From: an uncultured Bacilli bacterium
GTDB taxonomy: Bacteria; Bacillota_I; Bacilli_A; RF39; UBA660
DNA length: 42,083 nucleotides
Assembly (NCBI GenBank): GCA_947627925.1
Contig: CANQXW010000006.1
Coordinates: forward strand, 1-42,083
Direction of reading: 5' to 3'
Shown: one piece after another, positions 8,223 to 15,371 of the stretch
How positions within the stretch are numbered: the first letter of the stretch is position 1
Layout of the letters: each line of letters opens with the position of its first letter
Program-made: the position numbers and the translations under genes
The notes under the pieces: model-generated
Databases searched by the model: none
Seen by the model: only the letters and a program-made list of their open reading frames with translations
What the model was told of the DNA's origin: nothing

Positions 8223-9442
8223 TGGCAAGACTAAAAAAAAGAGTTAAGAAAAAATTAATCTTATTTACTTTTATTTTAGCCGTTATTCTTTTAGGACTAT
8301 TTACTTTTAAATTGGCTTTTAAAGGAAATGACGGAAATGATCATAATCCGATTAAAAACATTTTAGAAAAAGAAGATCCGATTAAAACTTATACCGCTAA
8401 ATTAATTGCCACTGGGGATGGACTTGTCCATTCGCCCCTTTACAATGCGGCTTATAATAGTAGTACCAATACTTATGATTTTAGTAATATGTTAACTTAT
8501 ACCAAAGAAAAACTTCAAGGTTATGATATTAAATATTACAATCAAGAAACAGTTTTTGATACTTCTTCTAAACCTAGTAGTTACCCTATTTTTAATACGC
8601 CAAGTGCTTTTGGTCAAAATATGATTGATGCGGGCTTTAATTTAGTTAGTCTTTCTTCTAATCATTCCATGGACATGGGAGCAAATGGAGCTCGGTTAAG
8701 TGCGGAATGGTGGGAAGGTCAAAATGATATTTTAGCTACGGGTATGGCTTCATCAGAGGAAAAAAGAAATGAACATAAAATAATGAATGCCAATGGAATT
8801 ACTTATACTATGCTTTCTTATACCTATGGCACTAATGGTCTAGGGGGAAGTGCCATTGCAAATGAACCTTATTTAGTTAATCTTTTCTCAGAAGAAGCAG
8901 CCTTAGAAGATATTGCAGCTGTAAGAGATAAAGTCGATATTTTAATTGTTTCCATGCATTGGGGCGATGAATACAAGCAAACGGCGACTGAAAAACAAAG
9001 AGCTCAAGCCAAATTTTTAGCCGATAATGGCGTGGATATTATTTTAGGAACCCACTCTCATTGTATTGAACCTTGGGAATGGATTGATGATACAGTTGTT
9101 TTCTACTCTTTTGGTAATTTTATCTCTAACCAAATGGGCGCAGAACAAGCTTTGGTGCGAAAAGTTGGGGTTGTCGGGATGTTTGCCACATTAGATATTA
9201 CCAAAACTGTGGATACCGAAAATGATACCACGACGATTAAAATTGATAATATTGGGGCTGATTTAAACTATAGCTATCGTTATTACAATAATAACATTCA
9301 TAAAAATGATTATTTAGTAATTCCTTTTAGTAAAATGGAAAGTAAATATTTAAATAATTATGAATCTGTCTATAATGAATTTAGTGAAGTTTTAAAAACT
9401 TATGACAGCAATATTAATATTGAACCCCTTCCAAGCATTTAA
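8222..9442 (+). CDS. CapA family protein (PGA_cap metallophosphatase-like fold)
   Basis: The 406-residue protein starts with a basic segment and one membrane helix (about residues 12-32), then an extracytoplasmic CapA domain. Motifs are ATGDGLVH, NLVSLSSNHSMDMG, VSMHWGDEY and ILGTHSH...FYSFGNFISNQ, which give metal-binding Asp/Asn/His residues as in calcineurin-like phosphoesterases. The family is named after poly-gamma-glutamate capsule synthesis, but no capB, capC or capE partner is present, so a capsule role is not supported here. The gene starts on the stop codon of the HIT gene and is followed by a strong terminator. Confidence 0.88.
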   Translation: MARLKKRVKKKLILFTFILAVILLGLFTFKLAFKGNDGNDHNPIKNILEKEDPIKTYTAKLIATGDGLVHSPLYNAAYNSSTNTYDFSNMLTYTKEKLQGYDIKYYNQETVFDTSSKPSSYPIFNTPSAFGQNMIDAGFNLVSLSSNHSMDMGANGARLSAEWWEGQNDILATGMASSEEKRNEHKIMNANGITYTMLSYTYGTNGLGGSAIANEPYLVNLFSEEAALEDIAAVRDKVDILIVSMHWGDEYKQTATEKQRAQAKFLADNGVDIILGTHSHCIEPWEWIDDTVVFYSFGNFISNQMGAEQALVRKVGVVGMFATLDITKTVDTENDTTTIKIDNIGADLNYSYRYYNNNIHKNDYLVIPFSKMESKYLNNYESVYNEFSEVLKTYDSNINIEPLPSI

Positions 9443-9466
9443 AAAGGACTCCAACGTCCTTTTTTA
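9441..9466. terminator. Bidirectional terminator between convergent genes
   Basis: AAAAAGGAC and GTCCTTTTTT form a 9-bp stem with a 6-base loop. It begins at the stop of the CapA-type gene and also faces the end of the leftward gene at 9494. Confidence 0.85.
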
Positions 9467-9493
9467 ATTTACCTTTTTTCCAATAGGCCACAT

Positions 9494-10462
9494 TTAGCCT
9501 TTAGTTATTCCAATAATTAATTGTGGAATATTTTTATCTTGACTAACTAAATCATTTAATTCTTGTAAACGATTTTTAAGGTCTTGATAAAAAGGATTGC
9601 TCTCATCAATAGTATAGTCCTCCATAATCTCTTCAAAAGATTTTCCTAAAAATAAAGCAGAAGTCCGGAAGACAATTTGAGCCATAAAATAATATAATGG
9701 TTGGGTTAGAAAATTATAAGGATAATTATTAATTATATATTCTAAATTGGCTTCTAATTCATAACAAGCAATTCTTTCTTTTAAAGAAGTAGCCACGTTT
9801 TCATCTAAACCATAATAACCTGTCACTGCTTTGTATTGCCAATATAATTCTGGATTAATTCGCATATGTTGATCTTTTACTTCCCTTTCAATTTGCGGAT
9901 TCATAAAGAAAAAATTATATGCAACTTGCCATAAATCTCCTTTTATATTTTTAAATCTCTCATCATTAAGATATTCATTTAAAATAGTTAATAACGTATT
10001 TAAATAATCTGTAGTACAACTTTCACTACAATCGATATAAGATTTAAGAGAAATAGAATCTCCCCCATTAATTTGAACGGTATAAAGAGAAGATTCTTTC
10101 TCACTTAATAAACTAGCAAATTCTTGAATTAATTTACTATGGATTCTTCTTTTTACTAAAGATTCTTTATTACTTTTTAACGCATCTTCTAAAAAGGCCT
10201 TTGTTGTCACATCCAAACTTCCTTTAGATTCCTTAAAATAAAGATATAGCTTACTAATCGTTTGAATATCTTTAGGAAATCTACTATAAATATCTTTTTC
10301 CAATTCTAAAGACGATTCCAAAGCATTTTGGACACTTTCATATTGGGGACTTTCCGCATTTCCTTCTTTTTCTAAAGCACAAAGTTCCCCATATGTATCA
10401 TAAATAGACTCCGTAATAATCCATAAAGTATTAAAATCTTCTTCCGTTATTTTATTTAACAT
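9494..10462 (-). CDS. Unrecognised protein, single-unit member of a local paralogous family
   Basis: I do not recognise the function. The 322-residue acidic, helical protein has no signal peptide or membrane helix. It aligns along its length with each half of the 679-residue protein two genes upstream. Shared points are SLVKRRIHSKL near 105, a NIKGDLWQVAYN segment, INPELYWQYK, FRTSALFLGKSFEE and the tail D-x-x-IP-x-x-x-x-G. It lies 12 bp after the 294-residue paralogue and is probably co-transcribed with it. Confidence 0.75.
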   Translation of the reverse strand: MLNKITEEDFNTLWIITESIYDTYGELCALEKEGNAESPQYESVQNALESSLELEKDIYSRFPKDIQTISKLYLYFKESKGSLDVTTKAFLEDALKSNKESLVKRRIHSKLIQEFASLLSEKESSLYTVQINGGDSISLKSYIDCSESCTTDYLNTLLTILNEYLNDERFKNIKGDLWQVAYNFFFMNPQIEREVKDQHMRINPELYWQYKAVTGYYGLDENVATSLKERIACYELEANLEYIINNYPYNFLTQPLYYFMAQIVFRTSALFLGKSFEEIMEDYTIDESNPFYQDLKNRLQELNDLVSQDKNIPQLIIGITKG

Positions 10463-10474
10463 AATTATTCTCCT

Positions 10475-11359
10475 TTATTTAATTCTTCCCAGAACTACTC
10501 TATTAGGTATGGTATTATCATGATAATAAGAATTTAAACAATCTTTAAAAGAATCATTAAATTCTTCACTATCCTGATAGTTTTCTAATAATTCATCAAA
10601 TTTATTCATATCTTTAACACCATAAAATAAAAGACAAGTACGAATGGTTATTTTTATTGCTTCAAGCATTTCTTCATTGGTATCTTTATCTTCATAATAA
10701 CAATATAAATTATAAAGAGCAAAAGATAAAATAGGGCCCACAATATCCGCAACAAGTTTAGTATATGTTTCCTCACTTAAACCATAAAATTCACTTAAAG
10801 ATTTAGACTTCCAAATTAAAGGATGAGATTCCGTAAATTCAAAAGACATTCTACTTTCTTCGATACCATCATACAAAAAAGCTAAATTATTTCTTACTGA
10901 TTTCAAATAATCTTCTAATTTGGCATCATGGACTTTAATGGGAAAATGATAAAGAAAATAGGTAATAGTTCTAATAAAATCTAATTTTATTTCTCTTTGA
11001 ACCATCAAAATTTTATTATCTTCTAAAGAATCAATTAACATTTCATATAAATGAATAATAACCCGGTTCTTAATTAAACTATATTGTTTGTTTTCTAAAG
11101 CACTAATAAAACTATCTTGAAAAAGATTTTCTAAATCATCTTTCGTAATTAATGAAGAAATAACAGTTAAAATTTGCTCATAATTTCCTCTATAATGATT
11201 ATAAACTTCTCTTTCCCTACCTTCATAAACACTGATTTCTCCATTTATTTCGCTTTTTAAAATTGGCCGTGGTTTTAAAGGAATAGAACTATAACTATTC
11301 AAAATAAAACCACTTTGGGTAAATAAAATAGTTAAATCTTTTTGCATTTCTTCTGACAT
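10475..11359 (-). CDS. Unrecognised protein, divergent member of the same paralogous family
   Basis: This 294-residue acidic helical protein has the family landmarks in the same order: SLIKNRVIIHLYEML, HPLIWKSKSLSEFYGLSEE, IRTCLLFYGVKDMNKF and the tail NTIPNRVVLGRI. The N-terminal helical pair of its neighbours is replaced by an unrelated start. AAAGGGGCGAT precedes the ATG. It has a good promoter (11393-11421) and probably heads a two-gene unit with the gene ending at 9494. Function is unknown; a cytoplasmic scaffold or adaptor would fit, but that is a guess. Confidence 0.75.
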   Translation of the reverse strand: MSEEMQKDLTILFTQSGFILNSYSSIPLKPRPILKSEINGEISVYEGREREVYNHYRGNYEQILTVISSLITKDDLENLFQDSFISALENKQYSLIKNRVIIHLYEMLIDSLEDNKILMVQREIKLDFIRTITYFLYHFPIKVHDAKLEDYLKSVRNNLAFLYDGIEESRMSFEFTESHPLIWKSKSLSEFYGLSEETYTKLVADIVGPILSFALYNLYCYYEDKDTNEEMLEAIKITIRTCLLFYGVKDMNKFDELLENYQDSEEFNDSFKDCLNSYYHDNTIPNRVVLGRIK

Positions 11360-11392
11360 TTAAAATCGCCCCTTTTTTTGACTCAAATAGGT

Positions 11393-11421
11393 ATTATACT
11401 CTATTTAGATGTTTTTGACAA
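11393..11421 (-). promoter_or_regulatory. Sigma-A-type promoter for the two-gene paralogue unit
   Basis: Minus strand TTGTCA (11421-11416), 17-bp spacer, TATAAT (11398-11393), 34 bp before the ATG at 11359. Confidence 0.75.
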
Positions 11422-11430
11422 GGGGTTACT

Positions 11431-13470
11431 CTAAATAATTCCGTAGTGCACAGTAATAGGTATTTTCCTATCTTCACTTTTATAATCAAAGCTTTCTTCC
11501 ATAATATCTTTTAAGCCTTCATCAACCGGAGACGCCACCAGTTCTCTTTGTAAAGTTTGATAAAAACAACCCTCTAAATAATCACTAGCTAAAACTAAAG
11601 ATGCCCGAATGAGAATTTGAATAAACATTGCTTCTCCATAAGCCTCCTTATCTAAATAAGCAATATCTTTAATGGAAGGAAGTAAGGAAAATAAAACATC
11701 GCCAACTAAATGATCTTGTACTCTTTCAAATTCATCTACATCCCCACCAGACAAGCTATTAAGTAATTTGGCTTCTAAAAATATTTCGGAATTAATATTA
11801 AAATCATTCTCTAAAAATTCTTCTTCAGCATTACTAAAAGAAAAGCCAAAATCATTTTTAATGCGAATTAAAATATCTTTAATAGATTTTAAATCAACTC
11901 TATTTAAGTATTCATCCAAAATTCTTAAGATTAAACCAACCATATCTTTAACAATTGAAAATTCTAAGTTTCTGTCTAAAAATAATTTTCTCTCATCAAT
12001 TAAACCATCATCTAAATTACTATAAGTAGTATTTTCTTCATCATCAAAAGAAGAATCCTCTATTTTTGCAATTTCAAGATCTTCTTCCTCTTCTTCATCA
12101 GTCAAAGATTCCCTAACTTCCTCCTCTAGGCTATCTAATAAATTTTCTTTACTATTTAAAAGAATCGATAATTTATAAATAATCCGACTTTTAATCATTT
12201 CATCATCATTGGCATCTTTAATAGCTAAAATGGCTTCACTTAAACTATAAGTAGTAGCCCCAATCATATAATAAAGATAATCTGATATCATTTGATAATC
12301 ATGGGCAATCTTATCATAGAATTCTTGTTCTTGAGCTTTTAGGCTTTTAAGTTTTAGAATCAAATTAATATCCTTTTGACCACTAATTTCTCCTTTAGTA
12401 ATTAAATCCGTTACCTTTTTAATTTCTTTAGTTATTTCTAATAATTTTTCTAAATCTTCATAATTTTCTTTAGTTAAATTTACTTGATAGTCATCAGCCA
12501 CAAATTCAAAATTAGTAGGAACTGGCAAATGTTCATCTTTATCATAATAATCTAAAAGATTATGGACTCTTTTTATAGCTCTTTTCGCTATTTCTTGTAA
12601 ACTTTCTCCTTCAACATTGGCATCTTTTTGATAGTTTAAAGTGACAGCGGCTTTTACATCTTCTACTCTATCTTTACCCATAAAAAGCATGCCAGCTCTG
12701 CTAATAATTTCTGATAAAACAAAAGTAAAAAAGACCTTTTTATCTTTGATATCTTCATCATCAATACTAACTATATTTGAAAATACTTCATCAAAAATAT
12801 TATTACCCGTAATTTGTCTCTGATTAATCATTCTTTCTTCTTCTAAATTGTAAATCTTAATCGCCGTATGTGTATCCCAATATAATTTATCAGGTGATGC
12901 ATATGCTAAAAAGACAGCGCTATCTTCAGGTATTTTAAACATAAAAATCAAATTAAAATAAGCTTCATATAATTTATCTTTAATATTTTGATATTCAGAG
13001 TTTTCTAAATAATCCATCATTAACTTAATAATTGTATTAACCAAATCATCATCTAAATATTTTTGAACTCGTAATTCAAAATCTTCATAAACACCTTTTG
13101 ATGCTAGAGGAATTATTTCGCTTCGAAAAAGAAGGTCAGTTAACCGGTTATTAACTCTTCTTTTTAAAAGTTCGTCTTCAGTAGGATCAAAAAGCAAATT
13201 TAAAGCATTTTTTAAATCCACATTTATAGCCTTATTAGAAGCAATAAAATTTAATATTTCTATAATTAAATTAGCATCACTTTTAATTTCATCATAAAGA
13301 CTATCTTCCATTTCTTTTAAATCTTTAAGATGCTTTATAGAAATACCTAAAGTTTCCCCTTCATTTTCCCCCTTTTTAACTAAATCTTGAATAGATAAAG
13401 ATACCTCTCTTATTTCTTTAGCTACTTCTAATAATTTTTCGGATATTTCTTTTACTTTAATATTTGCCAT
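11431..13470 (-). CDS. Unrecognised protein with two tandem copies of the paralogous unit
   Basis: The 679-residue acidic protein consists of two related halves (about 1-325 and 335-679). Half one has ELLKRRVNNRLTDLL, NIKDKLYEAYFN, KLYWDTHTAIKIYNLEEE, ISRAGMLFMGKDRVEDV and HLPVPTNFEF. Half two has EMIKSRIIYKLSILL, SIKDILIRIKNDF, EIFLEAKLLNSL, LIRASLVLASDYLEG and KIPITVHYGI. A Glu-rich loop interrupts half two (about 450-480). It has no membrane segment and no recognised domain. GGGGAG precedes the ATG and a consensus promoter is present. With the two downstream genes this gives four units in 4 kb. Confidence 0.75.
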   Translation of the reverse strand: MANIKVKEISEKLLEVAKEIREVSLSIQDLVKKGENEGETLGISIKHLKDLKEMEDSLYDEIKSDANLIIEILNFIASNKAINVDLKNALNLLFDPTEDELLKRRVNNRLTDLLFRSEIIPLASKGVYEDFELRVQKYLDDDLVNTIIKLMMDYLENSEYQNIKDKLYEAYFNLIFMFKIPEDSAVFLAYASPDKLYWDTHTAIKIYNLEEERMINQRQITGNNIFDEVFSNIVSIDDEDIKDKKVFFTFVLSEIISRAGMLFMGKDRVEDVKAAVTLNYQKDANVEGESLQEIAKRAIKRVHNLLDYYDKDEHLPVPTNFEFVADDYQVNLTKENYEDLEKLLEITKEIKKVTDLITKGEISGQKDINLILKLKSLKAQEQEFYDKIAHDYQMISDYLYYMIGATTYSLSEAILAIKDANDDEMIKSRIIYKLSILLNSKENLLDSLEEEVRESLTDEEEEEDLEIAKIEDSSFDDEENTTYSNLDDGLIDERKLFLDRNLEFSIVKDMVGLILRILDEYLNRVDLKSIKDILIRIKNDFGFSFSNAEEEFLENDFNINSEIFLEAKLLNSLSGGDVDEFERVQDHLVGDVLFSLLPSIKDIAYLDKEAYGEAMFIQILIRASLVLASDYLEGCFYQTLQRELVASPVDEGLKDIMEESFDYKSEDRKIPITVHYGII

Positions 13471-13495
13471 AACTACTCCCCTAAATTTAGGTTTT

Positions 13496-13524
13496 ATTTT
13501 AATTTAATCACGAGATTGTGTCAA
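13496..13524 (-). promoter_or_regulatory. Sigma-A-type promoter of the duplicated-unit gene
   Basis: Minus strand TTGACA (13524-13519), 17-bp spacer, TAAAAT (13501-13496), about 26 bp before the ATG. Its -35 abuts the terminator of the YjcZ-like genes. Confidence 0.75.
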
Positions 13525-13551
13525 GAAAAAAAGAAGCTTTTTGCTCCTTTT
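13523..13551 (-). terminator. Terminator of the YjcZ-like gene pair
   Basis: On the minus strand AAAAGGAGC pairs with GCTTCTTTT (one G-U pair) across a 5-A loop, followed by a T-run. It overlaps the stop codon at 13550. Confidence 0.7.
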
Positions 13552-13681
13552 AAAAAACAAAACTTCCACCAATTATTATAGCAAGTAATATATATAATAC
13601 TATTACTATAAAAAAGTAGTTGTAAGCATTATTTGTATTGTTGTTATTTTGGTTACATGAACCATTATTTGAACAAGCCAT
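13550..13681 (-). CDS. YjcZ-like small sporulation membrane protein, Asn-rich N-terminus
   Basis: A 43-residue ORF begins with MACSNNGSCNQNNNN and ends in one hydrophobic helix, FFIVIVLYILLAIIIGGSFVF. A C-terminal helix of this form (FIxVxxxLLxIIxG) is the hallmark of the YjcZ family of tiny membrane proteins annotated as sporulation proteins in Bacillus. AAGGAGG lies at ideal distance upstream. It is 18 bp downstream of a second family member and shares its promoter. Two cysteines in the N-terminal part are unusual. Family assignment is by pattern, not alignment. Confidence 0.8.
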   Translation of the reverse strand: MACSNNGSCNQNNNNTNNAYNYFFIVIVLYILLAIIIGGSFVF

Positions 13682-13699
13682 AAAATTACCTCCTTAAAC

Positions 13700-13786
13700 T
13701 TAAATATATGCTCCTACGATTATGATAAGTAAAATAAATAACACTAAAATAATAGCAGCGCCGATTCCGTTATTTCCACAGTTCAT
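13700..13786 (-). CDS. YjcZ-like small sporulation membrane protein
   Basis: This 28-residue ORF, MNCGNNGIGAAI followed by ILVLFILLIIIVGAYI, matches the YjcZ family almost end to end. AGGAGGAG stands 6 bp before the ATG. It is the first gene of a two-gene unit with the 43-residue homologue. In Bacillus such proteins are made in sporulating cells; here the promoter upstream has the sigma-K form, which supports the same timing. Too short for normal gene finders. Confidence 0.85.
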   Translation of the reverse strand: MNCGNNGIGAAIILVLFILLIIIVGAYI

Positions 13787-13817
13787 AATTCACTCCTCCT
13801 TTATGTCTTTTCATTTA

Positions 13818-13847
13818 TAATTTATGGTTTATATTCTTAAAGTGTGA
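13818..13847 (-). promoter_or_regulatory. Sigma-K-like (mother-cell) promoter of the YjcZ-like pair
   Basis: On the minus strand CATAAATTA (13826-13818) fits the sigma-E/sigma-K -10 form CATANNNTA. TCAC (13847-13844) lies 17 bp upstream, as in the sigma-K form AC-N16/17-CATANNNTA. No sigma-A promoter competes. The same arrangement precedes gerE at 36303-36331. Confidence 0.6.
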
Positions 13848-13859
13848 GTGCTTAATTTA

Positions 13860-13888
13860 TTGTAATTATGAAACTTCCTTGGTATAAT
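13860..13888 (+). promoter_or_regulatory. Sigma-A-type promoter of prsA
   Basis: TTGTAA (13860-13865), 17-bp spacer, TATAAT (13883-13888), about 20 bp before the ATG at 13909. Confidence 0.75.
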
Positions 13889-13908
13889 AGTAAGAGAGAA
13901 AGGAAGAT

Positions 13909-14940
13909 ATGGTCAAAATGAAAAAATTTTTAATATTAAGTTTAGTGTGCCTTCTTACTCTATGTGGTTGTGGAAAAATCCCAACTTTAAAAAATGGTGA
14001 AGAAGCTGTTGTTACATTTGCTAAAGGTGACGAAGAATATCAAATAAGTGCAGAAGATTTATTTGAAGAATTAAAAACTAATTTTGGTTTAGAAGCTACT
14101 TTAAAATTAATCGATACTTATATTCTAGAAAAAGAATATGATGATTATGTTGAAGAAGCTAAAGAAAATGCCAAAAATTATATTGAAGCTTATGTTAATG
14201 CTTATGGAAGTGAAGAAAATTTCTTAAATATGTTAAGACAAAGTACTAACTATTCTAGCATTGATGCCTATGAAGAATATCTATATTTAAGCTTTATGCA
14301 ATCTCACGCTTTAGAAGATTATGCGAAAAGTCTTGTAACTGATAAAGAAGTTGAAGATTACTATAATGATAAAGAAAAAGAAGATATTGAAGTTTATCAT
14401 ATTTTAATTACTTCTAAAGCTACTGATAGTATGACTTCTGATGAAAAGAAACAAGCTGAAACAGATGCCCAAAATAAAGTTAAAGATTTAATCAAACAAC
14501 TTGATGAAGCAGAAGATAAATTAGAAACATTTAAAACTTTAGCTAAAGAAAATTCTGAAGATGAAGCAACTAAAGAAGATAATGGTAATTTAGGTTATAT
14601 TAATTATCATGATTTAGAAGATGAATATGATGAATTACTTGATGCCGCTTATAAATTAAAAGATGGCGAATATAGTAAATCCGTTATTACTACTGAACTT
14701 GGTTATCACGTAATTTATCGTAATGCTTCAAGAGATAAAGCTAGCCTTGAAGATTTAAAAGATGAAATAATTGAAGATTTAGCAAATGAAAAAATGACAA
14801 ACAACAAAACTATATCAGTTGACTCTATGAAAAATTATCGTGGCAAATATAATATGAAAATTATAGATGATAATTTAAATAGACAATATGGTATATATTT
14901 AAATAACTTGGCAAATAGTGCAGCTAACCAAGATAATTAA
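13909..14940 (+). CDS. prsA: Foldase lipoprotein PrsA (parvulin-type peptidyl-prolyl isomerase)
   Basis: The 343-residue protein has a lipoprotein signal with lipobox LCGC (lipidated Cys at 21), an N-terminal chaperone part, and a parvulin domain at about 155-265 (EVYHILITSK..., then NGNLGYINYHDL, and ELGYHVIYRNA). PrsA folds secreted proteins on the outer face of the membrane and often helps penicillin-binding proteins. Here it stands beside surface-protein genes and shares the window with PBP1A. AAAGGAAG precedes the ATG at 13909; a second ATG at 13918 is also possible. It has its own promoter and terminator. Confidence 0.93.
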   Translation: MVKMKKFLILSLVCLLTLCGCGKIPTLKNGEEAVVTFAKGDEEYQISAEDLFEELKTNFGLEATLKLIDTYILEKEYDDYVEEAKENAKNYIEAYVNAYGSEENFLNMLRQSTNYSSIDAYEEYLYLSFMQSHALEDYAKSLVTDKEVEDYYNDKEKEDIEVYHILITSKATDSMTSDEKKQAETDAQNKVKDLIKQLDEAEDKLETFKTLAKENSEDEATKEDNGNLGYINYHDLEDEYDELLDAAYKLKDGEYSKSVITTELGYHVIYRNASRDKASLEDLKDEIIEDLANEKMTNNKTISVDSMKNYRGKYNMKIIDDNLNRQYGIYLNNLANSAANQDN

Positions 14941-14944
14941 AGAT

Positions 14945-14973
14945 AAAACTTCAGAGTAATTTCTGAAGTTTTT
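14945..14973. terminator. Terminator of prsA, usable in both directions
   Basis: AAAACTTCAGA and TCTGAAGTTTT give an 11-bp perfect stem with a 6-base loop and T-tract. On the minus strand it would also stop leftward transcripts coming from the repeat module at 15.0-15.3 kb. Confidence 0.9.
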
Positions 14974-14987
14974 ATATGCCTTAATTA

Positions 14988-15016
14988 TTGTCAATTTCTT
15001 TATCCTGTTGTATAAT
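14988..15016 (+). promoter_or_regulatory. Promoter of the repeat-module RNA, copy 1
   Basis: TTGTCA (14988-14993), 17-bp spacer, TATAAT (15011-15016). Hexamers and spacing are kept in copy 2 although the spacer sequence is different. Confidence 0.75.
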
Positions 15017-15022
15017 CGTATT

Positions 15023-15100
15023 AGGAGACGAGAAATCGTTGCCCATGGTTAATTGACTATCTTATTTGGATTTTAACCCAAATAGAGATAGCCTTTTTTT
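15023..15100 (+). ncRNA. Short structured RNA, copy 1 (possible antitoxin or antisense RNA)
   Basis: The predicted transcript is about 78 nt. It has a small hairpin ACGA-GAAA-TCGT with a GNRA loop, a TTGCCC single-stranded stretch, and a terminator hairpin at 15057-15091 with seven T. Compared with copy 2 the terminator stem shows paired changes (for example CTATCT/AGATAG against CTATCC/GGATAG), so the structure is under selection. It is antisense to the 3' part of the short ORF at 15062-15157. No downstream plus-strand gene exists, so it is not a leader. Family not recognised. Confidence 0.6.
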
Positions 15101-15157
15101 ATGCTTTCGCAAGAAAAAAAGTATTACTTTTAAAAAGTCTAAGACTCTTAATTTCAT
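15062..15157 (-). CDS. Short hydrophobic/basic peptide ORF, copy 1 (toxin-like or leader peptide)
   Basis: A 31-residue ORF starts with MKLRVLDFLKVILFFLRK and has a Lys/Arg-rich tail. It is preceded by AGGGGGTGG at good spacing, far stronger than the average site here. The first 12 or so residues are conserved in copy 2 (MKLNIFGFLKVVIF); the tails differ because of length changes and a shift of frame. The ORF end overlaps the terminator hairpin of the opposing RNA. A hydrophobic start plus basic tail with an overlapping convergent RNA is the layout of type I toxins such as TxpA/RatA or SprG/SprF, but the sequence matches none that I know. Confidence 0.5.
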   Translation of the reverse strand: MKLRVLDFLKVILFFLRKHKKRLSLFGLKSK

Positions 15158-15283
15158 TCAACCACCCCCTTCAATTGATTTTGGACTTTCCAAAACCCCC
15201 TGAAAGCGGGCAAGACCTCTCGTCTCGACTTACTATTAAAACACAAGTATTACCTAAAAGTCCATAGAAGATTTTGACAACAT

Positions 15284-15311
15284 TTGTCGATATTTCTTTT
15301 ATTTTGTCGAA
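15284..15311. promoter_or_regulatory. Paired TGTCGA boxes, copy 1 (Spo0A-box-like)
   Basis: TTGTCGAT and TTGTCGAA occur 20 bp apart in the same orientation (cores 15285-15290 and 15305-15310). The second fits the Spo0A box TGTCGAA exactly. The same pair at the same spacing is kept in copy 2. They lie upstream of the leftward short ORF. Confidence 0.4.
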
Positions 15312-15319
15312 AACCATCT

Positions 15320-15340
15320 AAAAAGGAAGCATTTGCTTCC
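15320..15340 (-). terminator. Terminator of the surface-gene cassette
   Basis: GGAAGC and GCTTCC form a 6-bp stem with a 4-base loop; the minus-strand tail is TTTTT. It lies 31 bp after the stop codon of the 411-residue gene. A matching terminator ends recX. Confidence 0.8.
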
Positions 15341-15371
15341 TAATTCAATATATTTAAATATTATATGTTAT

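Larger units (their letters stand above)
14988..15343. repeat. Cassette-flanking repeat module, copy 1
   Basis: The module contains, left to right: a plus-strand promoter and short RNA (14988-15100), an opposing short ORF (15062-15157), a highly conserved block (about 15170-15312) with two TGTCGA boxes, and a GGAAGC/GCTTCC terminator. The second copy, in the same orientation, is at 17531-17895. The block from about 15170 to 15312 is almost identical in both; the RNA hairpin and peptide end diverge. The region 14941-15371 holds no other gene. Confidence 0.85.

Noticed and set aside
8222-9442. Poly-gamma-glutamate capsule operon
   Set aside because: Only the CapA-type gene is present; no capB, capC or capE relatives are nearby.
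11768-12025. Plus-strand ORFs inside the paralogous-family genes
   Set aside because: They are shadows of the acidic helical minus-strand proteins, without ribosome sites.
15062-15157. Assignment of the short peptides to the TxpA/BsrG/Fst holin-like toxin families
   Set aside because: Length and layout are similar, but the residue patterns of those families are not present, so only the general type is suggested.
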